The position numbers and the translations under genes were made by a program. Below the pieces are notes generated by a model. It was not told the DNA's origin. It made no database searches and was given only the letters and a program-made list of their open reading frames with translations. This document shows positions 1-12,792 of a stretch of 64,000 nt of DNA, one piece after another. Source of the stretch: Pyrenopolyporus hunteri (taxonomy: Eukaryota > Ascomycota > Sordariomycetes > Xylariales > Hypoxylaceae); the NCBI GenBank assembly GCA_902806595.1, contig CADCXC010000013.1:806001-870000 (forward strand). The letters are read 5' to 3'. Numbering within the stretch: position 1 is the stretch's first letter; each line of letters starts with the position of its first letter.

Positions 1-176
1 ACGCCGTCAAGAGCTTCATCGGGACGAACCACGGCAACATGCTGGAGCACGTCGCGGTGCAGGCCGCCCCGAAGCACGGGAAGCTCATCTTCGTCATCAT
101 CGGCAGCCAGATTTTGATAGTGGCCGCGTACATATACTACGAGCGCAAGAAGATCATGCCCAAGAAGTACCTATAG
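1..176 (+). CDS. L-type lectin cargo receptor (Emp46/47, VIP36-like), C-terminal fragment
   Basis: Only the last 57 codons lie in the window, read from base 3 to the TAG at 174-176; the rest is upstream. The fragment shows a short juxtamembrane stretch (KHGK), one hydrophobic membrane span (about IFVIIGSQILIVAAYIYY), a basic cytosolic tail (ERKK) and the terminus KKYL. Lysines at positions -4 and -3 form a classical dilysine KKxx COPI retrieval signal, so this is a type I membrane protein cycling between ER and Golgi. The layout and the PKKYL end match fungal legume-lectin family cargo receptors (Emp46/Emp47, ERGIC-53/VIP36 relatives) that carry glycoproteins out of the ER. The lectin domain is not visible, so the family call rests on the tail and could be wrong, but the membrane topology and retrieval signal are clear. 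Confidence 0.6.
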   Translation, partial: AVKSFIGTNHGNMLEHVAVQAAPKHGKLIFVIIGSQILIVAAYIYYERKKIMPKKYL

Positions 177-802
177 CTTTATTTTCGGCGGCCGTTTTTC
201 GGGGGGGCGTGCGGGCGGGCGAGGCGCTAGGTAGATCATTGTATAAAATATCTGGATGTGGGACGACTTCTTTTTTTTTGCATGAACGGTTTTAGTTTTT
301 TGTTTTTTACGCTAGCGCATGAATAAGTATTACCCTGGGTGTTCTACCGGACAATCGAAGCGGGATCGATACCAACGTCTTACTGTAGTGTTGCCTCATC
401 CTATCCATATGTGAGAAATCGACACGTCTCGGTTTTCGACTCGTTATTAAGGCGCAGTGGTATCACGTTTGTACTCCATTCTCTATATACCTATGTATAA
501 CGGCGATCCTAAACCTGCTCATGAAAGCTACCTGGAAATATCAAACGCCAGACGGGACGAATATGAAAAAAATGGGTAGACACCCCGAAGAGGTAAATAC
601 ATCGTGTAGGCTATGATATGATATGATATGTGATATAGCCAACACCCCCAAACGCCTTTCCAATCCCTCCTTGTATGTATGCATGCGTGTATGTATATAC
701 GTATGTATATATGTAAGTAGAAAATACCCAGCGAAAACAAACCACGTAGGATGAGGGAAAAGAAAAAAGCATCTCTCCAAGTTTGCTTATTCCTCTCCTC
801 CC
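177..802. other. Convergent 3' spacer
   Basis: This is the tail-to-tail spacer between the lectin-type gene (+) and the peptidase gene (-). It holds short T and A runs and a short (ATGT)n-like stretch near 670-715. I see no gene; the reading frames here are low-complexity. Confidence 0.7.
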
Positions 803-3462
803 TCAAGCGAACCCCATCATCCTCAACAACTCGTCCCCCTTAGGCGCCGTCGTCAATACCTCGCACCCGTCCTGCGTGACGAGCACGCAGTCCTCGACGC
901 GCGCGCCGCCGACGCTCCAGTACCGCTCCAGCACGCCGGCGTCCACGTACCGCGCCTGCTCCGGGCGCCGCAGGAAGTACGCCTCCACGTACGGCCGGCA
1001 GAAGTAGACGCCCGGCTCCACCGTGACCACCATGTTCGGCTGCAGCGCGCCGTGGGCCGCGCGCTTGGACTTTTTCTTCGCGCCCGTGGGGGAGGTGCTG
1101 GGCTTGCGTTGCGGTTGCGGGCTGCGCGTCGGCGTGGGAGGGAGAGGAGGGAGGGGAGCGGGTGGAGCGGGCGATTGGGATTGGGATTGGGATTGGGTGC
1201 GTGTCTGCGCGGGGGATCTGGTTCGTGGCGGGGTCTGCGGCCGCGGTTGCGGCTGCGGCTTCGTCTTCGTGTTATTGCTGTTGCCGGTAATGCCATTCTT
1301 AGGCGGTGTCGACGCCAACGATGCTGGGGGCGGGGAGGCTGCGGTTACGTTCGTTATGACGACCTGGGTTTGCGAGGGCGGCGATCGCGGTGGGAGGGGT
1401 GGCCTTATGGACTGCGCCGGGGACGGCGGAGACGGCTGAGACGGCTCCTGGGCGATGCTGGCGATGGTACTGGTGGGCGACGGTGGCGCCGGGGTCGCCG
1501 GGGTCGCTTCGTTCGCGGCTTGCTTGATCATGGCGCGGACGGACTGGGGGCCGATGGGCCGGCGCTTTCCCCACATACCGTCGCCGGCGGGCCGTAGGAG
1601 ATCTCTGCTAAGGACGCTAGAGGGCAATACACTGTTATTACGACCATCGCAAGAAGAGGGGGCAGGGTCAGGGACGGGTAAGTGCAGTTGCGGGGATAGC
1701 AGAAGGAAGGGGGTTGAAAGGGATGTGAAGGGATGTGAATAAGGGGGAAACTAACTCATGAACATCTAGCCCGATGTGATGTCCAAGGCCGTGCGGGAAA
1801 AACGCAGCTCCGGTACCGTTCTTGAAGATCTCTTCCGCAGTTCCGTTGCAGAGGATTCCGAGCTCGAGCAGGCCCTGGACGGCCATAAACGTCGCGTGTA
1901 GCTGCAGATCTCGGAAGACGACGCCCGGCTTGATGCGCTTGATGCACTCGTCCTGTATCCGGTGAACCAAGTCGTAGATCGCCCGAGCCTCGGCACTGAA
2001 CCGGTACCGCGAACCAAGGGGGATCGTGCGCGTCACGTCGCTGGCGTAGCAGGACCACTCAGCCCCGGCGTCGAACACCAGGAGTTGCCGTCCCGCGAGC
2101 GGGCCGCTATTCGCATCGTAGTGCAAGGTCGAGGCGTTGGAGCCGGACCCGGCCATCACGGGGTAAGCCAGCGCCTTCGCGCCGGCGGCCGTGCACGCGG
2201 AGATGAAGATGGCCTGGGCGTCGTACTCGTGCTTCATGGTGGACACGAGGGCGGCGACCTTTCTGTGCGCGGCCGACGAGACGTCGTTGGCCCTGCGGAT
2301 CATGGCGATCTCGTAGTCGGACTTGATGAGCCGGGCCTCGTCCATGGCGGGCTGGAGCGACGTGGTGTCGACCTTGAGGGACGGCCGCATCTGCTCGAAA
2401 CCGTCGAACTTGGGGAGCTGGGATTGCCGGAGCGCGTATAGCGCCTTGACCGTGGCTAGTCGCGCGCTCAGATACGCGGGTAGTTCCTTGATATCCTTGA
2501 CGTCGTGCACGTCTGATCTCGCAAGACAGTCATCCAACGAGGGCGTCTCCCCAAACCAGAGTACCGTCGCTGGGGTGGTGCACGGGATCCATAGCGTGAG
2601 CTTGTCTGCGGCGATGTCGTACGTTACGCTGCACCCCGGGAAGTTGATGCCGCTCATATAATAGAAACTAAGTGTTTTTGTTAGTGGTCGGGAGGTAAAG
2701 GACGACTAATGGCGTTTGAAACTCAGACGTACTATCGGCGTTGTCGAAATGGTGGCCCCTGATCCGAGTCCTCCCAAGTTGATTCCAGCTGACCTAGCAG
2801 GAAGATGATGCCGTCTTCGACCCCGAGTTCTTTGGCGACTCTTCTCGCATTTTGTTTGGCTAAGTTTGGTTAGAAATTTATCTCGTAATCGTTTAAGTCC
2901 AAGGGAGAAGGGGAAGGAAACGAAAACCAGGGGAAATCGGCGCCGATGCGAATAGTCGGTGTAGGATATTCAGAGAAACATTGAGTTGGGGCCGCATATA
3001 TTCTATAACCTAGTCCAAAAGACTAGAGAAGTTCCGGATGAAGCTCGTGGGAAAATCAAGTTACCCCTAAACCTTTTATCGTCCGAAGATACATGCGCGT
3101 CGAACCGCGTCCAGGCGGCGAACATGTGAAACATAGGAGACAAACGCAGGAAAGCTTTAAGGATGCGACGTGACAGATGCACCAGGCCGGGCTCCCAACA
3201 ATACGTCGTCGGCGTGCAGTTGAGGGAATGAGACTTAGGCTTGCTACTCACCGGGATATCTCCTGACGATTTCGTCGGCTTTGGCCTCTAATTCTGCGAC
3301 GCCAACCTCGATGGATCTGCAGCCAATGACGTCCGTTAGCGGCAATCTAGACATGAACGGGATGCTGAGCACGGCAACGACGGCAGCGGAGACCGCGCTG
3401 TGCAGCAAGCCCTTGGTTCTGCAGCGGAATGTATGGAGGTCCATCGCGGGAGCGGACGACAT
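803..3462 (-). CDS. Xaa-Pro aminopeptidase/prolidase, M24B (aminopeptidase P)
   Basis: Releases an N-terminal residue next to proline, or splits Xaa-Pro dipeptides, with two bound metal ions; probably cytosolic. Four exons: 3462-3252, 2859-2733, 2667-1756, 1616-803 (687 codons). The junctions rebuild the family N-terminal region (RRYPAKQNARRVAKELG, then PPFRQRRYFYYMSG). The pita-bread metal ligands are all present: Asp in FDAGAEW, Asp in CYASDVTRT, His in FPHGLGHHIG, Glu in VTVEPGVYF, Glu in ARVEDCVLVT. Between the His region and VTVEPG lies a low-complexity insert of about 164 residues rich in Pro, Ser, Thr and Gln (nt about 1046-1537), unusual for the family. The start could also be the ATG at 3444 (MDLHTFRC). 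Exon 1 looks longer than usual and might hide another intron. The first intron (392 nt) is long for a fungus. Family call firm; dipeptidase versus aminopeptidase P activity not settled. Confidence 0.85.
1046..1537 (-). repeat. Proline/serine/glutamine low-complexity insert in the peptidase
   Basis: This in-frame GC-rich segment encodes about 164 residues dominated by P, S, T, Q, with basic patches. It includes an SQSQSQSQ run made by four copies of the hexamer GATTGG/CCAATC at about 1173-1198. It sits between the metal-binding His motif and the Glu motif of the peptidase. It stays open across its whole length, so it is either translated or a retained, frame-neutral intron. Confidence 0.7.
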
Positions 3463-4602
3463 CGTCGCTATTATAGCTGTTGATGTTGATGCTGCTGCTG
3501 ACGAGAATGATAATGGACAGGGCTGTGTATTAGCAGGGGCTTCGGAGTGGCAAAAGCACGTACAAGGCGTCAAATTCCTCGACGACGACGAGGTCGTGCT
3601 CGATATCTATAGCCTCCATGTCGACGAAATCTCGGAAATGTTTGTTGTTGTCTGACGAGTAGATCAACGACAGCATCTTCGGTGGGGTGTCATTGTTGTA
3701 TTAGTTCCGGATGGACAGCTCTTGGGGCGTACAACCCCTGGGCGTGGTCGTATTTATATCCCTGGAGCGGCTGATTTTATTCGACGACACGGGTTTTATG
3801 CAGCTTAGCTGGTTCGGCCTGGTTGGAACGGCCTCACGTGGCGGAGCTCGGTTCGCGTCCCGGCATGATACCTATAGATATTTTACACGTACCATAATCT
3901 AAACGATTCCTCGAAGCACTGACGACTTCCGCAGCCAACTGACCTCCAGTAAGGCCGTCGTGCAGCCCCATTAGCGAGCCCGAGCATCCAGAACTCCCCG
4001 CCACCGTCTGGATAAGAATGGAGATCCCCATGCCCCATGTCGACCTAGGTAGGTAAAACTACGCGCCTCCGTGTCGAAATGCCTACCTGGACTCCACCCA
4101 CTGGGCTGCCGGCATTCGCCTCGGATACCATCTCCCCCCCAGAAGTTGGGCTGCTTGGGAGCCAACTTTGATTGATCATTGCCACGGATAGGCGTGACTG
4201 CTTACGGCCGCCTGCCCGATATCGCCAATAGGAACCATCTAAGCCCTCCATCTCGAGGTGACACGGCGGGTTAGCCAGCGAAAGCGCCAAGCCATGTGCT
4301 TGATTCACGCATCTATATACATCATTGACCGCGGTACGGGAGGAGCTTTCATCCCGGCCGTGTGTCTAGCGATTCTCCCTTTTACTGCCCTCGAGGGTAT
4401 AAGATTTAGTTTATGTCATAGATATCTCAGATGACATCCGTAGTATGGAAATCATCGTCCGCAATGTCACAAGAGCCCGTATTCGACGTCGACCGTCAAT
4501 GTTTTTTGATTACCCCAAAACTCCTATCCCTTCCATCGTCTAAGAAAAGATCCGCGGATATGGCAATCATGCAGAGGGGGTATCCTTTTTCTACTCACAA
4601 AC
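3463..4602. other. Spacer upstream of the peptidase and downstream of the Zn2Cys6 gene
   Basis: About 1.1 kb without a supportable gene. It should hold the peptidase promoter (minus strand, from about 3465 rightward) and the 3' end of the Zn2Cys6 gene. The open frames here are short and lack recognisable motifs. Confidence 0.6.
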
Positions 4603-7600
4603 CTAGTCCATTCCATGCTGCGGAAACGATCCGTGCCAAGGCGTATTAGCTAGTAAATCATCCATCTCCCCCGACTGCGGGCCCCGTCGCCCTACCGAGC
4701 GTGACTGGCCCGAATGAAGCTGAACCTGCGGCGAGTGTCGGTGCTCTAGGGTATGCATTTGCAATAGCATCGGGTCCGAATACATTTGCGCCGGAAAGTT
4801 AAATCCCGGTTGAGCTTGCGATTGCATCAGATACGGTGGTAACGGTCCCATGAGCTGTCCCTCGATGCCCTCATAAAAGTTAGGTATATAGAAAGGAGAG
4901 GGATCGTGATGAGAAAGATCCCCTGGGCTAGCGTTGGGAATGCTACCAGGTTGATGGTTGCCGAAATCGAGTTGGGGCTGGTTGGGATATGCTAAGGGAT
5001 CGTCCGAGGGAAACATCACCGCATCGAGTTGGTGAACCGGGTTGCCCGCGCTGAATGCTTGCTGCTGTAGATCTAAGGGACTGGGTTCATGTAAGGCTGC
5101 TGTAGCTGCGGAATCCGGCGACGGTATTGATAGGTCTAACGGCGAGAATTGAAAGCTGGAGGTGAATGAGCCGCCGAGTTCTGGCTGTGGCAGAGAAGAA
5201 TCATCGACAGGGAGGACTTGCGGGACGGTCCCAGCCGGAGCCTTTCCAGCTTTCTTCGACGGTTTGCCTTGAGATCGATTGGGTTTCTCGGGCTGGTGTC
5301 GTACCGATTCGACAGGGTAGGTCGAGGGCAAGGGGGCCAATATGCTGGTATCCCGCGATCCGGATGCAGGACGCTTCTTAGATGACACGGCCCGTGCTTT
5401 CACTTCCTTGAGACTGTCTGGTAATTGGTCAAAGAGCATCTTGCTTAAGATTAGTCACAGCTCACCGGATTTCTTCTTCACGGAAGCCCCAACTTACAAC
5501 CAAAGAACTCGATATGCGGTCCGCAACCAGACTCTTCCTTGAGAGCTCGCCGATCATCTCTTTTCCCGCCACGGCATCTGCGAGGATTTCTACGGAACCT
5601 GGTTTGTCTTGGTTCTCTAGCACGAAAAAGACCAACGTTATGATGGCGAAGAATTCGGTGAAAAGGGTGAACCAATAAGGTCCGACAAGAGAAACTTGCT
5701 TCCGCATTTCCGTCCCGATGTGTACGATATTTCGTGCCACGCTGACACCGGCGGCTCCGCAGGCGTAAGCACGCTCGTTTACTTCCTTGCCGGCTGAAAT
5801 GCGCGGGGAAACGTAGTGCAGGAATGGCCTATATAACACCATTTGAACGTGGGCGAAAGTAAACCTTAACAGGTTACGCACCCTAGAATACCATTTAGCA
5901 GAGCTCGCGTACGAATTTCGCCCCGTGAGAAGACCTACCGGACGACTTCAACGGGACCTTCGGGATCCGGCCGCCAAGCAACCGGCAAGTCCTCGTTCCA
6001 TTGCTGCAGTTCCTTCTCCATTTCCTTTATTTTCCCGTAGCTGATCATGTAGGATGCGTAAGGTTCCCCAACTCCTTCAGCTTCATTCTGATCCATGCCT
6101 TTTAGCGGGTAGATATGCTTCACAACTTTACCCAGGATATCCATCAGCCTCACGTGAGCGTTGAAAGCTTCGAAGAACGAAGGCGTTCCCGGGGGCGGAA
6201 TAAGTATCTCGTCCTTTGTGATATACTGATCGTCCACAGGAGTCGGTAAGGGCTGGTCGATATCCTCGTCGTTGAGGAGTAACGGGAAGCCTAGTAACGC
6301 GGACACATATGTATCCATCTGTCGGCATATGTAGAAGACTCTTCGCCTCGTTTCGGATTCTATCGGGTTGAGTTTAATGTGAGGGAGGTGTCGATGCAAG
6401 CCCATCCTTAACGCGGACCGTAGAGCAATCCCCACAAACCCATAACAGGTGCTTAGGTTCGATATCGACTGAATAAATAGTATCATGAAAAGCAAAGCTT
6501 GAAGCGAGGTAAGATCTCGACATTCGGTTATATCTTGCATTAGCGCTCTAGCTGCGCTATAATATTTGACCCTAAAAGCAGGCAAGTCAGTCTAAATATG
6601 TTTCTCAGAGCTCGGCGGAAGGGGCTCTGGTATTACGCTTCGTCAATTGAGATCTTGTACGGCGGCGTCTCCGAGCCGTCGTCCTCGGGAATGTTATACA
6701 TGCAACCCAGCGCCATAACGGAGAATGCTAGTGCTAAGCTTCTCTTGTCCTCTTTCCCATATGAATCTGCCGGCCTTTCGTATAAGTCATCTAACATTTT
6801 GTAGAAAGAAGGTATGTGGACGATCCGGAGGAGACACGTTGCATTATTAAGAGACTCGGAGCATAGAGCAAGGGCCCTTTCCTTCGGCGGTAGATCGTAT
6901 GCGTTCGTGGTGCGACTCGGCGGTACCCGGGAACTTGACGACGGCCTAGGAGAGTCAGGGGCGAGGACGCCGGCGGGTCGAGGTGGTCGGGGAAGAAATG
7001 GGATCTGATAATCTCTTCCCAAAAGGCTGCGGAAATGCTCCTTCATCCTCCTAAAGAAGACCGAGCCGGAGGAGGTTCCGTGGAAGTCATAATCGCCCCT
7101 CTCATCAAGGTCAAGTTGGCCGACAGTTTCGATCATGGAATGCAATTGGGCATCCACAGATGACGAGGAGCCCGTCTGCTTCCCCTTAGCCGCAGCGGCT
7201 CGCGCTCTGGCTTGCTCCCGGATACGGAATTCTTGCTGGACTGCGGGGTCTAGACTTGGGTCGTTGAGGTCGACATCCGGCATGAACCTACGCAGTAACG
7301 TCTCTGCTCTCGACAATTTGTTTTCTAGCGCCTCTATATACTGCGGAGCTGGGTTCCTGCGCCTATTAGAGGGCTTATCGTAGGTGCAATCTACCAAGAG
7401 TACATCAGTTACCTGAGGAAAATCGTCGACGAGAAAGAGGGAGCAGGGGATGGATTACCATAGCTATATACCTGGCAGTGAGTACACGGCTGCTTGCCAT
7501 CGCATTTGATCTTTTTCCTACGGCATTCACTAGGGGGAAAGACTAAGTTAGTAACCTTATTCTTCCTGGATGTTACTCGCGTCGGGGTGACAGGTAGCTG

Positions 7601-7938
7601 GCTGATTTGCAGGTTCGGGGGCAACTTTGGAAGGCTCTATAAGAAGGGGTGTCCCTTAAGGAAAAAAATCAATGGGAGGATATGGAAGCCAAAACTGCAT
7701 ACTCGCATGCACGCGTGACCCTCCGACGCTTCTGAAGAGGAACGGACGGGGTTTCGCTAGAACTCTCAGCACGATTGCCTTGAAGAGCAGAGCCGGGCGT
7801 GTCCCCAGCAGGAGAATCGGTTTCTAAAGCTTGCAAAGTAGATTCCTCTTCATCAGAAATCCGATCATCTGCGGCCTCGGGTTTAACAGATCCTACGCGG
7901 TCCGCAGGGGGTTGCGAAGAGCGAGAAGGAGGTGACAT
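4603..7938 (-). CDS. Zn(II)2Cys6 transcription factor, FarA/CTF1-alpha-like
   Basis: A nuclear DNA-binding regulator. Six exons: 7938-7703, 7529-7459, 7390-6637, 6571-5939, 5882-5498, 5439-4603 (971 aa). The zinc cluster is rebuilt across two introns: CDECRRKKIKC, then DGKQPCTHC, then QVYSYDC, spacing C-X2-C-X6-C-X5-C-X2-C-X6-C, near residues 78-105. A linker (YDKPSNRRRNPAPQYIEALE) and a coiled-coil dimerisation helix (ENKLSRAETLLRRF) follow. The middle is a fungal-specific transcription factor domain (STCYGFVGIALRSALRMGLHRH; ESETRRRVFYICRQMDTYVSALLGFP). The C-terminus is Pro/Gln/Ser-rich, as in activation regions. The cluster and linker resemble regulators of fatty-acid use and cutinase genes (FarA, CTF1-alpha), but CLR-1/ClrA-type factors are an alternative I cannot exclude without a search. 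It is divergent from the CSN1 gene across a 4.9-kb spacer. Confidence 0.8.
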
Positions 7939-10900
7939 TTCCGGCTGATTGTGGGTGCCAGGGATGGCACCCTCCTGGAAGGAGTGAAAGTACAGTCTGC
8001 TACCGACTTCTTTCCCAGTCTCTTCATTTATAAGGAGATAAACACCTATTCCCAGTTCATTTTGAAGGGTCTCGCCTGCTCCTAGGCAAACAGCTTAAGT
8101 TGACAAGCGCCGGGGCGTGGGACACATATACCACCTATACGAAACGAGTCAGTAACGCAGAAGGGGTTCGGGATTCAGGATTCAGTGGAATCGAAGCCCC
8201 GTGAGCGAGCGCGTGGGTTGGGTGTATGGTCTCGGTGTCGGCTGCAAGGTCAGAGGACGAAAGAAACAGGGCAAGGGAAGTGAATAATAAGGTAGTTCTT
8301 ATCTAAATGCTAATACCTGGGGAAGATAGATGAGCGAGAAAAGTGTGAGGTAGGTGATGGTGAGATGGGGGTGGAGGCTGATGTAGTAGTGCAAGCCACG
8401 GCGTAGGCAGGGCGCCTAAGAGGAGGTAAGGTAGTGGTAGTGCTAATGATAGGTAACGGTAGGTAGGTAATGGTAGAACGACCTCTACGGAGTACGTAGT
8501 AGGTGATGCAGGCTAAGTGGTTTTTTGTTAGGTATTACGTACATATATGTATGTATACATATTGTACGTGAGTCCTGTCTTTTCTCTTCTTCTGTTTTTT
8601 TTTCTCTTTCCTTCAACGTTCTTAAGATTCTTCTTTTCTTTCTCGCTCCCCTTATTGGTCCCGGCGCAATAGGTGCATCTTGTAAGGGGCTACAGGCGAC
8701 AAGAAATGGTGTATTGTACCGAAAGTTACCTACCAGGCGGAGAGTTATTATCGTGGCTGACGTCCTGCGCGATGGGTGAGAGAGCGGGCGATGACCTCAA
8801 CAAGCACTGGGAATCAAAGAAAAAAGATTGAAAAGAGAGGAAAAGAAAAGCGGTCGGTCGGAAGAACCCGATCGGTTCAAAATTGAAGAGATTGATGGGA
8901 CCTTTGGTAGGCCCGATACCTAACTGTCTGGGGGGTTACCCGGATAGCTAAGCAACTGAACTAGATGATATCTGACGCACAACAACCAGGATGCCCTTCC
9001 CCCTCTGTAAGTCGTTCTTAAGGGATACGTAGTAGTAAGGGTAGGTGAGATAGGTATGTAGGTATGTAGGTAGGTATGTAGATAATGTCAATTGGAAAGG
9101 TTCTGAAGCTAATTCGGTGTCTTAGGGGCATTTCAAGGGGGCAGACGATGGAACGTTTAAGAAAGAAAAGACATGGTGGCCGGGTGGGGAGGCAGTGGAA
9201 GATACATGTACACTGAGAAAAAGGCCGTTTTGGTGTATGCTATGTACAGTATCCGTACCTGTGTACTTCCTCCGCGAGGCGTCGAGCGGGGCCAGCTCAA
9301 GGTTGGTGACCCATGTAGGATGTACATATAGGAGGTAAAAACAATGCGAGGTACTTCCTTGCGAGTCATGACGGGGACCAGCAGGTCTGGTGTCGCACAG
9401 GATGCGCCAATCTGGCTTAGTAGGACTTATGCATATGTACGCAGCAGTATACCTACCTAAGGGTTAGGACGTTGATAGATGGAGAGATGGTACCTTGGGG
9501 TACCTAAGGTAAGATAGGTAGGTATATCTTGGAGAGACGGATCTAAGGAATTGGTAGTCTCTTAAAGAGGCATCTACTGCGTAATGCACGTGTAGTACAT
9601 CGGTAGGTAGATTACATACCTAGGTACATTTTCCAGTATATTACTTAGGGTACGCAGGTATTAGCTATCCCGCGTGTCTCCCTATCAATGGTATATGGAG
9701 TGATACAATGTAAAAACAGCTAGCTAGATCGGCCTCGCCGAGTCGCTAGTACTCAAACCAAACTTGTATTGCACGGTCACGTTGACATATAAGCCACTTA
9801 GAAAGTGTAAACCTGCCAACGGGCTGCGGACAAGTTGTGTATTAGACGAAGGGTCGCATACATATACCTGTCTTCCGTGTAAGCACGCATACATAGGGAG
9901 GTAGGTCGGTAAGTAGGTAGGTAGGTATGTGTTAGCCTGCTTCATACTGTGCTGCTAATTACTGGTTGGAAGACGTACCAACATACCAACATGCAATGTC
10001 CGCAAGCCTAACCGGAGGCCTCTGATATCGATAACTTATACAGATAACGTCGATATGCCTTCGTCCGAAATCTGGCCCGCGAGGCCTCCAAGGTATAAGG
10101 GAATCGTCTAACGAACCCAACGAATCCAACGAATACAATGAAATGGAAAGCACCCGCAAAGCTCGGTCGTTTATCAAGGAGCAATTCTATGGTACCCCAT
10201 ATCCGGACCAAGCTTTTTCTTACCCAGGCTGTATCCGAGATTATGTAGATGTCTATCTATCTTCGTAGGCTCCGAGCTCGTCGAGGTCTCGGCGTAAGAC
10301 GGCTAGCGGTCGAAGGTGATAGGTAACTTCTCACTAATCATCGAATGACCATTCGGTAGACATGTAGGAGGCTGAACTTTACTAGATCATGACTTCATTC
10401 GCTCAACTACATATGATTAGGTTATCCCCCTCAGTCGCCAAGTTACGTACCCACAAGTCCAACGCCGGGCACTTATCGTGTGGCTACAAACTCGCGCCGC
10501 CTTTCCCCTTCGACTCGTGCCGTGAACCTTAACGGTCCAAAAGGTACTAGAACCATTCGCTAAGGCGATGACGAGTTTAGGGGCGTATTCAGAATACTTC
10601 CTACGCGGTGCCAATACGAGCAAGCGGCACCCCCTAGCGCGTCAACGACATCATAATCGCGTTGACTGGCCAGGAACACAGGGTGCCATTGCAGGTCTGA
10701 TCCCCCATGGACAGAATACATATATGTACGTATATATGTGCGCGGACAGCCCGTGGTCGTCTTGGCATACTTGGAATTTTCGAAGCAGTACATACCATAG
10801 TAGTATGTCCGCGTGGGACGGCTTTAGGCTGGAAGAGGTAAGCTTAGCATAAACAAATCCTGGAAACAGGTGAGCTGGTCGAGATGCAGGCCAGAGTGCG

Positions 10901-12792
10901 GAACTATGGTAGGAATTATGGACCTATCTGTCAAAGCATAGATGATTTACGCTTGCTTTTTCCCGACCTGGGCAACACGGCTTCTATTAGCAGTTCTTTT
11001 CGCGTACCCGATAGTCTTCTCGAAGAAAGATGAGAAAGGTTCCAGCGTCGTTTAGAGTCGATATGTTAAGACTTAGATCTCGGAAAACCGGCACACCGCC
11101 GCCTTGGCCCTCTCCACCGACAAGGCCCTTCGAATCGGAGCAGACGATGATTGGAGCCCACATCTCCGTGCTAGGGCGGACCTGAATCTTGGCACTATTC
11201 GCGATGCGTGTACCTACGTACTATTATGTGATTCTTCATTTAGGCCGCTGCGGAGAGAACACCCAATTATATGTATATAGCATGGTATTGCGGACGGTGA
11301 AAAAACGGAAGCAATTAGCAAAGGTGTACGTATATCCCTGCCCAGGTCAATTTCAGATAATATATCTAAGAGGTCGATATCTATTCATAGGTGAGCCGTG
11401 CATAAGATGCTTGCACCTACATCAGGTACATAGATATAAATGATACCTACGTGTATACCAGGTATGCTGAGGGGTATTTGGACAGGCTCATATTATTCAG
11501 CCGGCCATAGTTAGTGCCTACATATTTCAGAACGGAATATAGAATGCCTATCCAGAGTCTTACATGTATCAGCAAAGTTCTACATAGGTAGGTAGGTAGA
11601 CGAAGACGAAAGCGAGCAGATGCGTACTCTACCTACCTACCTAGGTATGTAGTACATGTAAGTAACTAGGTAGTTTAAATAGTTCAATTCTCTATGGGGC
11701 ATAGGACAAGCATTATCTCGGACGCCTCATTAATGCTGGCTTTGACTTACGAACCCCACGTCCAATAAAAGACATCTAGGTATGCATGTTTCTTACAGCG
11801 ATACGCAAGTGCTTCGACCTGGGCCGTCACATCTAGCGCCGGCGGAAACAGGAATAAATAGGAGGAGTTGCTCTATGGTGCCCCCTCTATTTATTGCGAA
11901 CCTCTACCTGCTTCGTATATAATACCAACGTCTTAAACGTGAAATTGGATCAAAATTGGTTATGGAATATCTGAGTAGTAAAACTACTAACTATATTCAA
12001 AAGAGTATAGAGCTATAGAGATGTATAATAGGGGTCGGTAAACAATTTCTTTCTCTTACCTAGCAGACCAGCTTTCGTACAAAGTGTTAAGAAGTCATAT
12101 TGTATAGGTAGGTAGGTATGTATGTTACGCTCACAGATTATTGTATACTGCAAGAGTGCGAATCACTTGGTATAATATTAATAATAATAATAGAGATATC
12201 TATATGCCGGCTTCTATTACCTGCGGAGCTCAAGTGTAAGGCTTCCCGCCCCTTAAAGCTCTATATGGAGGTAAGAGGCTTTCGTATTGGCAATAGTTGA
12301 GTTCCGTCGCGAACACTCCCACCAGGTACATACAATTCATTGTTTGGAAGACTCCACTTAAGCCTTACGCCCACGCTAGCTACCTAGATACGTACCTTCC
12401 GTGTGCCTGATTTTTATAGGTACTTGTAGGTATGACCCAATGAAGCACGCCGTCCGCAGCAACGCGATAAGGCGTCGGTTTAAGCTGATAAAGCTGATAA
12501 CGGAAGGTACCCGCACGTAAAGTTACCTAAGGTAAGTGCCTGGCAGTGTCCCCAAGCTACCCCGCCAAAAGCAAATGCAGCTTCGCTGTTTATTGCTAGT
12601 GCGTTTTCTTTCTCACATACAACGGGAACCTCTAAGCTACCTACATACCTACATACCTAACTAGTGGAATCATCTCCCTCAGTGCGCAATCGTCCATCAT
12701 TGCCTGTCTCTGCCCATGGTCTTCTGAGAGTGAAAGAGCTTCATAAAAACATAAGAGTTGGGCATTTTCGTCGATCCTTCAGCGTCGATATC
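7939..12792. other. Large divergent spacer with TAGG-type repeats
   Basis: A 4.9-kb spacer between the 5' ends of the Zn2Cys6 factor (-) and CSN1 (+). It contains many TAGG/CCTA tracts (for example 9049-9080, 9899-9928, 11585-11605, 11628-11650) and a short tandem of CGAAYCCAA-like units near 10112-10138. No reading frame here shows a domain, and I see no RNA gene. Both promoters must lie inside it. Confidence 0.6.

Noticed and set aside
1023..1597. Plus-strand Gly/Arg-rich open frames at the start of the window
   Set aside because: They mirror the Pro/Ser-rich insert of the peptidase on the other strand.
3003..3251. Minus-strand 82-codon frame within the peptidase locus
   Set aside because: It lies wholly inside the first intron of the peptidase gene and has no motif.
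9049..9930. TAGG tracts as possible CRISPR-like array
   Set aside because: These are simple tetranucleotide repeats without spacers, and the organism is a fungus.
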